A stretch of 43,424 bases of DNA from an uncultured Alteromonadaceae bacterium (GTDB lineage Bacteria; Pseudomonadota; Gammaproteobacteria; Enterobacterales; Alteromonadaceae), in assembly GCA_947501935.1 (NCBI GenBank), contig CANMXU010000034.1, forward strand, positions 1-43,424, given 5' to 3'. Both the position numbers and the translations under genes were made by a program. The stretch's first letter is position 1; every line of letters starts with the position of its first letter. Below are positions 35,419-43,286 of this stretch, in pieces. The notes under the pieces were generated by a model. It ran no database searches. It worked only from the letters and a program-made list of their open reading frames with translations, and had not been told where the DNA came from.

Positions 35419-35985
35419 TTAGAGCACACCGCGGTTATTTAAATGCTCGGTATATTGCTTGTCAGTGCCATTAATATGGTTAATTAACCACTTGGTTAAA
35501 AAGTTACTCACTTCTTCTAAGGCGTCATGCCCTTTTAGGTTGTAAAGCTCTACAAAGGTTTCAACTTGAGCAATCATTTTCTTATGTTGTGCCTTATGGT
35601 TTTCAACATCAGGGTAGCCATTTTCTTCCATTATTTGTTCTTCACGAGAAAAATGGGTTTTGGTGTAGTCGATTAAATCTTCCAATGCTTTTCGCTCAAA
35701 ACTCTCACTCATTGCATAGTCGTAAGCGGTGCTAAATTGATTGAGAAGCTGCACAAGTTTTTTATGGTCATCGTCTAAAATTTGCACACCGACACTGTAT
35801 TCATCTTTCCACTCTATTTGATTACTTTTCTTGGTCTTGCCATAAATAAAAGATACCAAAATAAGGGATATGATTAATATCCAAGAAACAATATTGTCAA
35901 ATCCTGATAAAAATCCTAGAAATATTGCAACAATGACCAAGCCAACAATAGCGGCGTAAATTAAGGCGTTAATACGGCGTGACAT
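35419..35985 (-). CDS. Membrane-anchored bacteriohemerythrin
   Basis: A 188-residue protein with two N-terminal membrane segments (about residues 8-27 and 31-48) and a cytosolic hemerythrin domain. All seven di-iron ligands of the family are present: His74, His111, Glu115, His130, His134, His170 and Asp175. Hemerythrins bind O2 and, in some bacteria, sense or deliver it or scavenge NO. The gene is divergent from nirS, with two FNR/DNR-like boxes between them, suggesting a role in oxygen or NO handling during nitrite respiration (inference). Confidence 0.9.
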   Translation of the reverse strand: MSRRINALIYAAIVGLVIVAIFLGFLSGFDNIVSWILIISLILVSFIYGKTKKSNQIEWKDEYSVGVQILDDDHKKLVQLLNQFSTAYDYAMSESFERKALEDLIDYTKTHFSREEQIMEENGYPDVENHKAQHKKMIAQVETFVELYNLKGHDALEEVSNFLTKWLINHINGTDKQYTEHLNNRGVL

Positions 35986-36072
35986 AAATTTATTTCCAAT
36001 AGGTGCAAAGCTTAATAGTGAGCTAATGGTAATACTAATATGTACTTATCGTTACTAAAACACAGATATTTA

Positions 36073-36086
36073 TTGCGTTAGATCAA
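36073..36086. promoter_or_regulatory. FNR/DNR-like box
   Basis: TTGCG-TTAG-ATCAA: one perfect half-site and one with two changes relative to TTGAT-N4-ATCAA. It is 87 bases upstream of the hemerythrin start and may act on that gene. Confidence 0.45.
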
Positions 36087-36121
36087 ACTCTTTTACTAAT
36101 TCCAACTATTTTTTTCAAAAC

Positions 36122-36135
36122 TTGATCTGCGTCAG
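36122..36135 (+). promoter_or_regulatory. DNR/FNR-like box of the nirS promoter
   Basis: TTGAT-CTGC-GTCAG, one base off the TTGAT-N4-GTCAA type used by NO-responsive Crp/FNR regulators of denitrification. A -10-like GATAGT at 36158-36163 would place the start near 36170, so the box is centred at about -41.5, the classic class II activator position. Confidence 0.6.
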
Positions 36136-36163
36136 GTTGTAAGTATCAGTTTTCGCTGATAGT

Positions 36164-36369
36164 TAGCTCATACCTGCGAAATGGTAATACTTTCTTACAA
36201 ACTTGTAAGTTGGTTAATACCAGAACAAAGGTAACAGCTTTTGTATGTTAGATGTGCGCACCAAAGGTTTTAGTGGTTCGAACATGTTTAACAAAATAAT
36301 TCTGCTGGTCATACGGTTTTCATGGCCGGTAAATAAAAAAATGTAAATATAACATCTGGAGATTAACCG
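36164..36369 (+). other. Long untranslated leader of nirS
   Basis: Roughly 200 bases between the inferred start point and the nirS ATG. Contains short inverted repeats (for example GGTCAT/ATGGCC around 36307-36326) and a GGAG ribosome site at 36358-36361. No reading frame of note. Confidence 0.45.
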
Positions 36370-37998
36370 ATGAAAACACTTAAACATGGCCTTTCAGCTC
36401 TTAGTTTAGCAATTGGTGTAGCAGCTACTGGTATCAGTATGTCTGTATCAGCTGCTGAGCCTACATTGTCAAAAGCTGATTTTGATAAAGCTCAACTGCA
36501 ATACTTTCAGCGTTGTGCTGGTTGTCACGGTACTTTGCGTAAAGGGGCTACGGGTAAAAGCTTAGAGCCAGAACATACTATTAAAAAAGGTCAAAAGCGT
36601 TTAGAGAAAATAATTGCGCTAGGTACTGAAGGCGGCATGAATAACTTTGATGACTTATTCAGCAAAAAAGAAATTGCTAACATGGCAACCTTCATCCAAA
36701 TGGAACCACCAGTTCCACCGGAAATGTCTTTAGAGCAAATGCGCTCTCATACTAAAGAATATGTTGCGCCGAAAGACTACCCAACTAAGCCATTACATGG
36801 TTTAAACTGGAAAAATTTCTTTGTTGTTATCGAACGTGACGCAGGTACTGCGGCTATCGTTGATGGTGATACTAAAAAAATCGTGACTCATATCGATACC
36901 GGTTATGCCGTACATGTAATTAAAGGTACAGAGCATCATAAGAAAGATCACGCAAAAGATGTTGGTCGTTTCTGGTACACAATTGGTCGTGACGGTAAAG
37001 TAAACAAAATCGATTTATGGCAAAAACCTGAAAAAATGTTAGTAGCTGAAACTAAAATGGCTTATGACGCACGTGATATAGCTGTTTCTGGTGACGGTAA
37101 ATATGTTATTGCTGGTGGTTACTGGCCTGCGCATTTCGTAATTATGGACGCTGTTACATTAAACCCACTTAAAGTTGTTTCAACTCGTGGTTACAATACT
37201 AAAGGCGAATTCATTAACGAAGCACGTGTAGCTGCTATCTATACAGCACCGAATGAGTCTGCATTTATCGTTGCGGTTAAAGAAACGGGTAAAATGTTAC
37301 AAGTTGATTATACCGATTTAGATAACTTAAACATTACCGCCATAGAGTCAGCTGAATTCTTACATGATGGTTTCTTTGACCCTTCAGGTCGTTACTTCCA
37401 AATCGCTGCTAATGCTTCGAATAAAATGGTTGTTGTTGATACTAAAGATGGCAAGCTTGAAAAAATGATCGAAGTTGATAGCTTACCGCATCCTGGCCCT
37501 GGTGCTAACTGGGTTGATGCAAAATGTGGTCCTGTTGGCGGTACAACTCACTTAGGTGTTGGCTTAGTTTCTGTTTGGGGTAATGACCCAATTGGTCACC
37601 CTGATCAAGCTTGGAAACTTTGTTATGAAGTTGAAACTGACGGTGCAGGTGTATTCATCCGTACTCATGAAACTTCAGACTATGTATGGGCTGATCAACT
37701 TAAACATCCAGAGCCAGAGATTCAACAATCAGTACAAGTATTTGATAAGAAAACTCGTGAAATTGTTAAAACTATCCGTGTAACTACTGAACCAGGTAAA
37801 GCTGCGCTTCATATGGAGTTTAACAGCGATGGCACAGAAGTTTGGGTTTCAGTTTGGAACCGTAAAGATGCGAAAAACCCTACTGGTGAAATCGTAGTTT
37901 ATGATGCAAAAACGCTTAAAGAAAAAGCGCGTATCAAAGGCTTAACTACACCAACGGGTAAGTTCAACGTATTTAACCGTTCAAACCATAAAACTTAA
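36370..37998 (+). CDS. nirS: Cytochrome cd1 nitrite reductase (NO-forming)
   Basis: Periplasmic enzyme that reduces nitrite to nitric oxide in denitrification. The 542-residue protein has a signal peptide (to about Ala29), an N-terminal cytochrome c domain with CAGCH (Cys49, Cys52, His53) and Met90 as likely sixth ligand, then the eight-bladed d1-haem propeller. His182 fits the d1 iron ligand, and His332 (FLHDGFFD) and His374 (LPHPGPGAN) fit the two active-site histidines of Pseudomonas NirS. The C-terminus TPTGKFNVFN is a NirS signature. A DNR-like box lies upstream and a terminator directly after. d1-haem synthesis genes are not in the window. Confidence 0.95.
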   Translation: MKTLKHGLSALSLAIGVAATGISMSVSAAEPTLSKADFDKAQLQYFQRCAGCHGTLRKGATGKSLEPEHTIKKGQKRLEKIIALGTEGGMNNFDDLFSKKEIANMATFIQMEPPVPPEMSLEQMRSHTKEYVAPKDYPTKPLHGLNWKNFFVVIERDAGTAAIVDGDTKKIVTHIDTGYAVHVIKGTEHHKKDHAKDVGRFWYTIGRDGKVNKIDLWQKPEKMLVAETKMAYDARDIAVSGDGKYVIAGGYWPAHFVIMDAVTLNPLKVVSTRGYNTKGEFINEARVAAIYTAPNESAFIVAVKETGKMLQVDYTDLDNLNITAIESAEFLHDGFFDPSGRYFQIAANASNKMVVVDTKDGKLEKMIEVDSLPHPGPGANWVDAKCGPVGGTTHLGVGLVSVWGNDPIGHPDQAWKLCYEVETDGAGVFIRTHETSDYVWADQLKHPEPEIQQSVQVFDKKTREIVKTIRVTTEPGKAALHMEFNSDGTEVWVSVWNRKDAKNPTGEIVVYDAKTLKEKARIKGLTTPTGKFNVFNRSNHKT

Positions 37999-38017
37999 TT
38001 AGTCATTTGACTGATAA

Positions 38018-38051
38018 TGCGAGTACAACAGCGGTTGTACTCGCACTTTTT
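38018..38051 (+). terminator. Intrinsic terminator after nirS
   Basis: Twelve-pair stem (38018-38029 against 38034-38045), four-base loop, then T-rich sequence to 38051. It lies between nirS and the multihaem cytochrome gene, so the latter is probably transcribed by partial read-through. Confidence 0.85.
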
Positions 38052-38087
38052 ATATAACTTTTTCGCTTTATTCTGTACGAGTTAATT

Positions 38088-39881
38088 ATGGTAAATAATA
38101 CAATAAATAAACCTAGCTTTTGGTCTCGTCGACTAATACTTGGAACCACAGTAGCCGGAGCAGTACTTTTCTTTGTTGTTGGTATTGTTTTTTGGGGCGG
38201 ATTTAACACCGCTATGGAAGCAACTAACACCACTGAATTTTGTATCGGTTGTCACGAAATGCAAGACAACGTTTATGAAGAGTATGTACCGACCATACAT
38301 TATTCAAATAGAACAGGCGTACGAGCAGGTTGTCCTGATTGTCACGTACCAAGACCTTGGATCCACAAAGTAGTTCGAAAAATCCAAGCCTCAAAAGAAG
38401 TATTTTCTTGGTTAACGGGTAAATTAGACACCAAAGAAAAATTCAATGAACATCGTTTCGACCTTGCAAAAAGTGTTTGGAGCGCAATGAAAACTACCGA
38501 TTCACGAGAATGTCGAAATTGTCATAACTTTGAATCGATGAACCCAGAATATCAAAAACCTCGTGCCCGTAAGCAACATTTAAATGCTTTTGAAACAGGC
38601 CAAACCTGTATCGATTGTCATAAAGGTATTGCCCATCACGGCGTGAGAGATCAACTAACAGACGAAGAGCTTGAAGTACTTGAAGCACCAAACCCTGAAT
38701 ATATTCGTGAAATACCGCAATTATACCTTGACGGTTTAGCCCGTGTTGAAGCAAAAGAAGCGCAAGCGGCTGCTGAATTAAAAGCTGCAAAGCTTGCTGA
38801 AAAAGAAAAGGTTGATGCAAAAATTGAAAAAGCTGTACAAGCTGCCCTAGCAACGGCAGGTACAAGCTCAGCACCAAAAGCTACCGCTAACAAAGCCGCA
38901 GCGCCAAGTTCAGCTAGCACTATTAATGTTGACTGGTCAAAAGCAAAATCTACTGATATTAGCGTATTCTACCCAGGTACCGCATCTATTGAATGGATTT
39001 TAGGTCGTAATCATGGTGGTAAACGTGCATTTACTAAAGGTGATCGCTGTATTGAATGTCACAGTGAAGAAATTGCTGAAATTGGAGAGCTAATTGTTTC
39101 TGGCGAAAGCGAAAAAGAACTAGAGCCAAACCTTATTCCTGGCAAACGTGGCAGTATTCCAGTAACTATAGATGCAACCCATGATAGTGAAAACTTATAC
39201 TTACGTTTTAGCTGGCCTGAAGGTGACCATGCAGCGGTGCCTTTTGTTGATGGCGGTAAAATGGACCCTGAAAATCCAATGAAACTTGCCTTTATGGTAT
39301 CAACTGATGATGTTGAATTTGCAGACCGAGCTGGTTGTTGGGGCACGTGTCACGCTGACGCTAACTCAATGCCATTTGAACCAGAAAAAGATGCGCTATT
39401 AGGTAGCGATATTGCCAAACGTTTAGACCTAAATTCAGGTGTAACCAAGTACTTAAAAAGCACACGTACTAAGCTAGAGCTTAAAGGTCGCGGCGGCAAA
39501 GCACTTGGTGGTTGGGATAAACTTAAAAGCGAAGAAGATATTAAAGCGGCACAAGATGCTAATCAATACATGGATCTAGTACGCTATAAGTCGGGCAACA
39601 AAGAAGTTGAAGACGGACAAATTCTTGATGAGCGTGATATGCATGGCGGTCAAGGTGCTGAAGTTGAAGCCTCACTTAAAGGTGGTACTTGGTCGGTAAT
39701 GATAAAACGTAAATTAGTTTCAGATAAGCCTGGCGATGTTTCTATCGAAGCAGGACAAGTCTATAACTTTGGTTTTGCCATTCATGACGACTATTCAAGT
39801 GCACGTTATCACCATGTATCGTTTGGTTATAAACTTGCCTTAGATAATGATGAAGCAGAAATTAACGCTCAAAAACAGTAA
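38088..39881 (+). CDS. NapC/NirT-type multihaem cytochrome fused to an ethylbenzene-dehydrogenase-like haem domain
   Basis: Membrane-anchored periplasmic cytochrome of 597 residues. One N-terminal membrane helix (about 15-37) is followed by a NapC/NirT-like domain with four CxxCH sites (Cys52, Cys82, Cys142, Cys174). A charged Ala/Lys/Glu coiled-coil linker (about 216-275) leads to a second domain with a fifth CxxCH (CIECH, 321-325) and a CX3CH site (CWGTCH, 417-422), resembling the ethylbenzene-dehydrogenase-type haem-binding domain. NapC/NirT proteins take electrons from quinol, so this is probably an electron route to NirS or another periplasmic reductase (inference). It follows nirS and is closed by a strong terminator. 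Confidence 0.85.
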   Translation: MVNNTINKPSFWSRRLILGTTVAGAVLFFVVGIVFWGGFNTAMEATNTTEFCIGCHEMQDNVYEEYVPTIHYSNRTGVRAGCPDCHVPRPWIHKVVRKIQASKEVFSWLTGKLDTKEKFNEHRFDLAKSVWSAMKTTDSRECRNCHNFESMNPEYQKPRARKQHLNAFETGQTCIDCHKGIAHHGVRDQLTDEELEVLEAPNPEYIREIPQLYLDGLARVEAKEAQAAAELKAAKLAEKEKVDAKIEKAVQAALATAGTSSAPKATANKAAAPSSASTINVDWSKAKSTDISVFYPGTASIEWILGRNHGGKRAFTKGDRCIECHSEEIAEIGELIVSGESEKELEPNLIPGKRGSIPVTIDATHDSENLYLRFSWPEGDHAAVPFVDGGKMDPENPMKLAFMVSTDDVEFADRAGCWGTCHADANSMPFEPEKDALLGSDIAKRLDLNSGVTKYLKSTRTKLELKGRGGKALGGWDKLKSEEDIKAAQDANQYMDLVRYKSGNKEVEDGQILDERDMHGGQGAEVEASLKGGTWSVMIKRKLVSDKPGDVSIEAGQVYNFGFAIHDDYSSARYHHVSFGYKLALDNDEAEINAQKQ

Positions 39882-39911
39882 TTCAGATAGCGTTTAATAC
39901 TTAGAAATTTT

Positions 39912-39947
39912 AAAGCCCTTAAGGTTTAAACCTTAAGGGCTTTTTTT
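39912..39947 (+). terminator. Terminator of the nirS-cytochrome unit
   Basis: A perfect 32-base palindrome (39912-39943) running into seven T (39941-39947), 30 bases after the stop codon. Confidence 0.93.
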
Positions 39948-40013
39948 GTGGTTAGGGTTAAGTTAATGTAAAGCCAATAACCATTATAATTTTAATTCAT
40001 AGAATGTTTATCT

Positions 40014-40406
40014 ATGATTATTAGGAATATAGAGTTGACTAACCTTAAAAGAATACTTTGTTTAATAATGATGCTTTCATCTTATCTATTTTCATTAAAC
40101 GTTATAGCCGCAACGCAAGCTGAAATTAACCATTTATTAAGCTTTGTGCAAAATACGAATTGCCAATATGAGCGCAATGGTAGTTTCCATAATGGTCAAG
40201 ATGCGTTAAAACATATTAGCAAGAAGTACCAGTATTATGCCGATGATATAAAGACTAGCGAAGACTTTATTAAATATTCGGCAACTAAAAGTAAAATGTC
40301 AGGTAATTATTATCATATTCACTGTGCTGATAAGCCGGTAGTAAAAAGTAAAGACTGGTTATTAGCAGAGTTAATGCGCTATCGCTTGAAAGATAAGAAA
40401 CAGTAA
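40014..40406 (+). CDS. Small exported protein, DUF5329-like
   Basis: A 130-residue product with a signal peptide (hydrophobic core RILCLIMMLSSYLFSLNVIA, cleavage before ATQAEI). The mature part contains QAEINHLLSFVQNTNCQYERNGS and a second Cys in YHIHCADKP, the pattern of the uncharacterised DUF5329 family, possibly with a disulphide between the two. Function unknown. No obvious Shine-Dalgarno sequence precedes the ATG. It is 49 bases before the next gene. Confidence 0.7.
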   Translation: MIIRNIELTNLKRILCLIMMLSSYLFSLNVIAATQAEINHLLSFVQNTNCQYERNGSFHNGQDALKHISKKYQYYADDIKTSEDFIKYSATKSKMSGNYYHIHCADKPVVKSKDWLLAELMRYRLKDKKQ

Positions 40407-40455
40407 CAGTAGTACTTATAAATAACAGCTCCATTAACGATAAAGGAATAACAAT

Positions 40456-40851
40456 ATGACCGATAGTTTTACACCACCATCAGCAGATCTTTTAGTTGAA
40501 GCAGAGAATAACTCAGGACAAGGGAAAGTTGATAATCTTCCAGAAGGAATTCAAGGTTGGAGTTGGGGGGCATTTTTTCTAAATTGGATCTGGGCGATAG
40601 GAAACCGAACGTGGATCGGATTATTTGCCTTGATACCTTATGTAGGCTTTATTTTTGCGTTTGTTCTTGGCTTTAAAGGGCGACAATGGGCTTGGCAAAA
40701 CAAAAAATGGAGCAGTGTTGAACACTTTAACGAGGTACAGAAAAAATGGTCTTTCTGGGCGGTTTTGTTGATATTCGGCACCATGGCTCTTGGTATTATT
40801 GCTGCAATAGCTTTGCCTGCTTACGTAGAATATAAGCAGGCAGCGGGATAA
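40456..40851 (+). CDS. Small membrane protein with pilin-like tail, unknown function
   Basis: A 131-residue protein with a soluble N-terminus (about 35 residues) and then WSWGAFFLNWIWAIGNRTWIG, a Trp-rich segment typical of a family of small inner-membrane proteins (DUF2628-like) of unknown role. Two or three membrane segments follow. The last one, GIIAAIALPAYVEYKQ, closely resembles the N-terminal helix of type IV pilins, but it is at the C-terminal end and no prepilin cleavage site precedes it. An AAAGGAA ribosome site precedes the ATG. Confidence 0.65.
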   Translation: MTDSFTPPSADLLVEAENNSGQGKVDNLPEGIQGWSWGAFFLNWIWAIGNRTWIGLFALIPYVGFIFAFVLGFKGRQWAWQNKKWSSVEHFNEVQKKWSFWAVLLIFGTMALGIIAAIALPAYVEYKQAAG

Positions 40852-40886
40852 ACATTCTTTCGCTTTTTAGTTAGCTAAGAAAATTC

Positions 40887-40921
40887 AACTTAACTTAACT
40901 TAACTTAACTTAACTTAACTT
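40887..40921. repeat. Pentamer tandem repeat (AACTT)x7
   Basis: Seven exact tandem copies of AACTT in the gap between the small membrane protein and the GNAT gene, ending 57 bases before the GNAT start. Likely slippage-prone; it could alter promoter spacing for the GNAT gene. Confidence 0.95.
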
Positions 40922-40978
40922 AAGCTGGGTTTTCTTTATTACAAGCTTGGTTATTGTAAATGAAAATAGGATCTTAAA

Positions 40979-41404
40979 TTGGTTTCAGGTTATAAAATTA
41001 GTAGTGAAAAGAATGACATGGATATTAACGTAATTCATGGTTATCTGACTGAGTCGTATTGGGCAAAAGGTATTCCCGTTGTCACCATGAAAAAAGCGAT
41101 AAGTAATTCACTTTGTTTTGGTGTGTTTTTAGCATCAGGCGAACAGGTTGGTTTTGCCCGTTTAGTGACCGACTCAGCGACATTTGCTTATTTAGCTGAC
41201 GTTTTTATTCTTGAACCACACCAAGGTAAAGGCCTAAGTAAGTGGTTGATAAAAACGATTGTCGAACATCCAGACTTACAAGGATTACGCCGAATAGCAT
41301 TAGCAACGAAAGATGCACATGGCCTTTATCAACAATTTGGTTTTACCCCATTAACCGTTCCAGAACTTTTTATGGAAAAGCATACGCCTGATGTTTATAA
41401 CTGA
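40979..41404 (+). CDS. GNAT-family N-acetyltransferase
   Basis: Predicted acetyl-CoA-dependent acetyltransferase of 141 residues. The GNAT core is visible: VGFARLVTDSATFAYLADVFILEPHQGKGLSKWLIKTI, where QGKGLSK is the acetyl-CoA pyrophosphate loop (motif A), followed by LATKDAHGLYQQFGF (motif B). The TTG start at 40979 follows AGGA at a suitable distance; an internal ATG at 41018 is the alternative. The substrate is unknown. A pentamer repeat lies upstream. Confidence 0.85.
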   Translation: MVSGYKISSEKNDMDINVIHGYLTESYWAKGIPVVTMKKAISNSLCFGVFLASGEQVGFARLVTDSATFAYLADVFILEPHQGKGLSKWLIKTIVEHPDLQGLRRIALATKDAHGLYQQFGFTPLTVPELFMEKHTPDVYN

Positions 41405-41488
41405 TATAGCGCAAAGAAAATAAGTCAGAACTTGCTACTATCACCTAACTCATTAGTACTAAATTACATCAACTAAGCGAAGGGTGTT

Positions 41489-41839
41489 ATGTGGTATTTA
41501 TACCTTGGTTACGTGCTTATTCAGTTTTATCCATTAATTGTTAAACTACAACAAGTGGATATTGCACCATCGGCATTATTTTTTTCGTTAGTTGTGTTTC
41601 TATTGTGGTCGTTTGTGCCGATATTAGGCTATATAATCACGAAATCATTTAAAGCTAAAGTTAGCTTGTCGAAGCTCAGTTTATTTAGCTTAGGTGCAGC
41701 TGTGGCTCTTATTGAACATGGCTTATTTTATTTTAATATACTTCACTATAAGCAACATTTTGTAAGTACCTTAGTGATGTTTATCTGCTTTGCTATTATT
41801 GCCTTTATGGCAAAGCCAGTAGAGCCGATAAGTAATTAA
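41489..41839 (+). CDS. Four-helix inner-membrane protein, unknown function
   Basis: A 116-residue hydrophobic protein with about four predicted membrane segments (around residues 1-16, 27-50, 66-84 and 89-108). No family recognised and no catalytic motif seen. A GAAGGG ribosome site lies just upstream of the ATG. It is 36 bases before the cupredoxin gene on the same strand, so the two are probably co-transcribed. Confidence 0.6.
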   Translation: MWYLYLGYVLIQFYPLIVKLQQVDIAPSALFFSLVVFLLWSFVPILGYIITKSFKAKVSLSKLSLFSLGAAVALIEHGLFYFNILHYKQHFVSTLVMFICFAIIAFMAKPVEPISN

Positions 41840-41875
41840 TCTTTTTGGTATTACATAGTTAACAAGGAAATAATT

Positions 41876-42190
41876 ATGATGCGTTTAGGTTTATTGATTG
41901 TGTTACTAGGCCTTAGCAGCCAAAGCTTTGCCAAAGAAGTGGTTGTTGAAATTTTTAAGAAAAAATATACTCCCGCAGTGGTTACGGTGCAGGCGGGTGA
42001 TACGGTTGTTTGGAAGAATATTGAAAAACGTCAGTATCATAATGTTTGGTTCAAGCAGTTTGACTCAGAAGAGCCTGATTATTTTTTCCCCGATGAAAGC
42101 TATCAGCGTACCTTTACTGAACAGGGCGAATTTCCTTATGAATGTGGTCCTCATCCCAAAATGCAAGGCAAGGTTATTGTAGTGAAATAG
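41876..42190 (+). CDS. Periplasmic cupredoxin (plastocyanin/azurin-like)
   Basis: Small blue-copper protein of 104 residues, exported by a signal peptide (to about Ala19). The type 1 copper ligands are all visible: His55 (YHNVWF), Cys90, His93 and Met96 (ECGPHPKM). It starts with tandem ATG codons behind AAGGAAA. Such proteins carry single electrons in the periplasm; azurin-type proteins feed NirS in other bacteria, so a link to nirS 4 kb upstream is possible but only inferred. Confidence 0.85.
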   Translation: MMRLGLLIVLLGLSSQSFAKEVVVEIFKKKYTPAVVTVQAGDTVVWKNIEKRQYHNVWFKQFDSEEPDYFFPDESYQRTFTEQGEFPYECGPHPKMQGKVIVVK

Positions 42191-42297
42191 TTGTGATAAA
42201 AACGTTATTAGCACTGTTACAGTTTTGTTAAATCACATGCCCAATGCATAGCAAGCTATAGACTTTCGCTTTCAATGCATAGTAACCTACTGATATG

Positions 42298-42367
42298 CAG
42301 GGAAGCGTAATAAGTCAGATAAGTTATATAACTTATCGCTCATACCCACCTTATTTATCCTTCCCTG
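42298..42367. repeat. Three-tier inverted repeat
   Basis: Outer arms CAGGGAAG (42298-42305) and CTTCCCTG (42360-42367), middle arms AATAAG (42309-42314) and CTTATT (42350-42355), and a perfect 20-base inner palindrome (42318-42337). A nearby direct repeat CAATGCATAG occurs at 42242-42251 and 42273-42282. It sits in the gap before the DUF2059 gene. No U-run follows the outer stem, so it is not a standard terminator. Confidence 0.75.
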
Positions 42368-42437
42368 AATATATCTATGTAAAATCTATATATACCAATT
42401 AGATAAAAATAAGTCATTTAATTATTTAGGGATATCC

Positions 42438-43286
42438 ATGAAAAAAATAACCACCTTTTTAGCAAGCGCTTTTATGCTAACTTCGCTAATAGTTACCTCT
42501 TCATTTGCTAATGCTCAGGTAAGTGATGCACAAATTTATCAATTAATGGATAAGTCTGGCACTACCCGCATGATCGAAAGTTTGCCATTACAAATGCAGG
42601 GCATGTCACAGCAAATGGCATTAACGTCAAAAGATACTGCAGAACATCAAAAATTCTCGAAAATATTAACATCTTCTATGAATACCGATGCCATGCTTGA
42701 GCAGATGTTTAACTACATTAAAGCAAATGTTTCTCCAGAGGAAATGCAAAATATTTTAACTTGGTTAGAAAGCGATCTTGCTACGCGAGTAGTAGCAGCT
42801 GAGCTGCAATCAGCTGAACCACAGTTCCAACAAAACTTAATGACTTTTATCGGTCAGTTACAAGCAACCCCGCCAACTCCTGAACGCACCCAAGCGATAA
42901 TTAATTATGTTGAATCATCAGAGATTGTTGAGCAAACTTTAATTATTGTTGTTGGTATGGCTAAAAACATGTTCGCCGCTTTAAAAGCTTCAAAGCCAGA
43001 TAATGCTGAATTTTCTGCAACACTTGATGCTCAGCTGGTACAAATGGAAACCATGATGCGACCGGCTTTTGAACAACAAATGATATTGACTTCTTATTAT
43101 ATCTATCGTGACTTTTCTGAAGCAGATATCACTAAGTACAGTAATTTTTACCAACAAGATCTTGGTAAAAAATACTTAACGCTATTAGTTGGCGCTGTAG
43201 GTGAAGGGTTAAATGGCTGGGGTGAGAACTTGATCAAACAAATTGTCGCAGATAAAGAGAAAGAAGAAACTGCCCAAGCAGAATAA
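42438..43286 (+). CDS. Exported DUF2059-family protein
   Basis: A 282-residue protein with a signal peptide (cleavage after SSFANA). The mature part is helical and rich in Gln, Met and Glu, with two repeats of a DUF2059-like pattern: TSSMNTDAMLEQMFNYIKANVSPEEMQNILTWL and MRPAFEQQMILTSYYIYRDFSEADITKYSNFY, each ending in the stop-or-go region of Glu/Asp followed by a short helix. Function unknown; presumably periplasmic. It is preceded by the three-tier inverted repeat and has its own promoter by inference. Confidence 0.75.
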   Translation: MKKITTFLASAFMLTSLIVTSSFANAQVSDAQIYQLMDKSGTTRMIESLPLQMQGMSQQMALTSKDTAEHQKFSKILTSSMNTDAMLEQMFNYIKANVSPEEMQNILTWLESDLATRVVAAELQSAEPQFQQNLMTFIGQLQATPPTPERTQAIINYVESSEIVEQTLIIVVGMAKNMFAALKASKPDNAEFSATLDAQLVQMETMMRPAFEQQMILTSYYIYRDFSEADITKYSNFYQQDLGKKYLTLLVGAVGEGLNGWGENLIKQIVADKEKEETAQAE

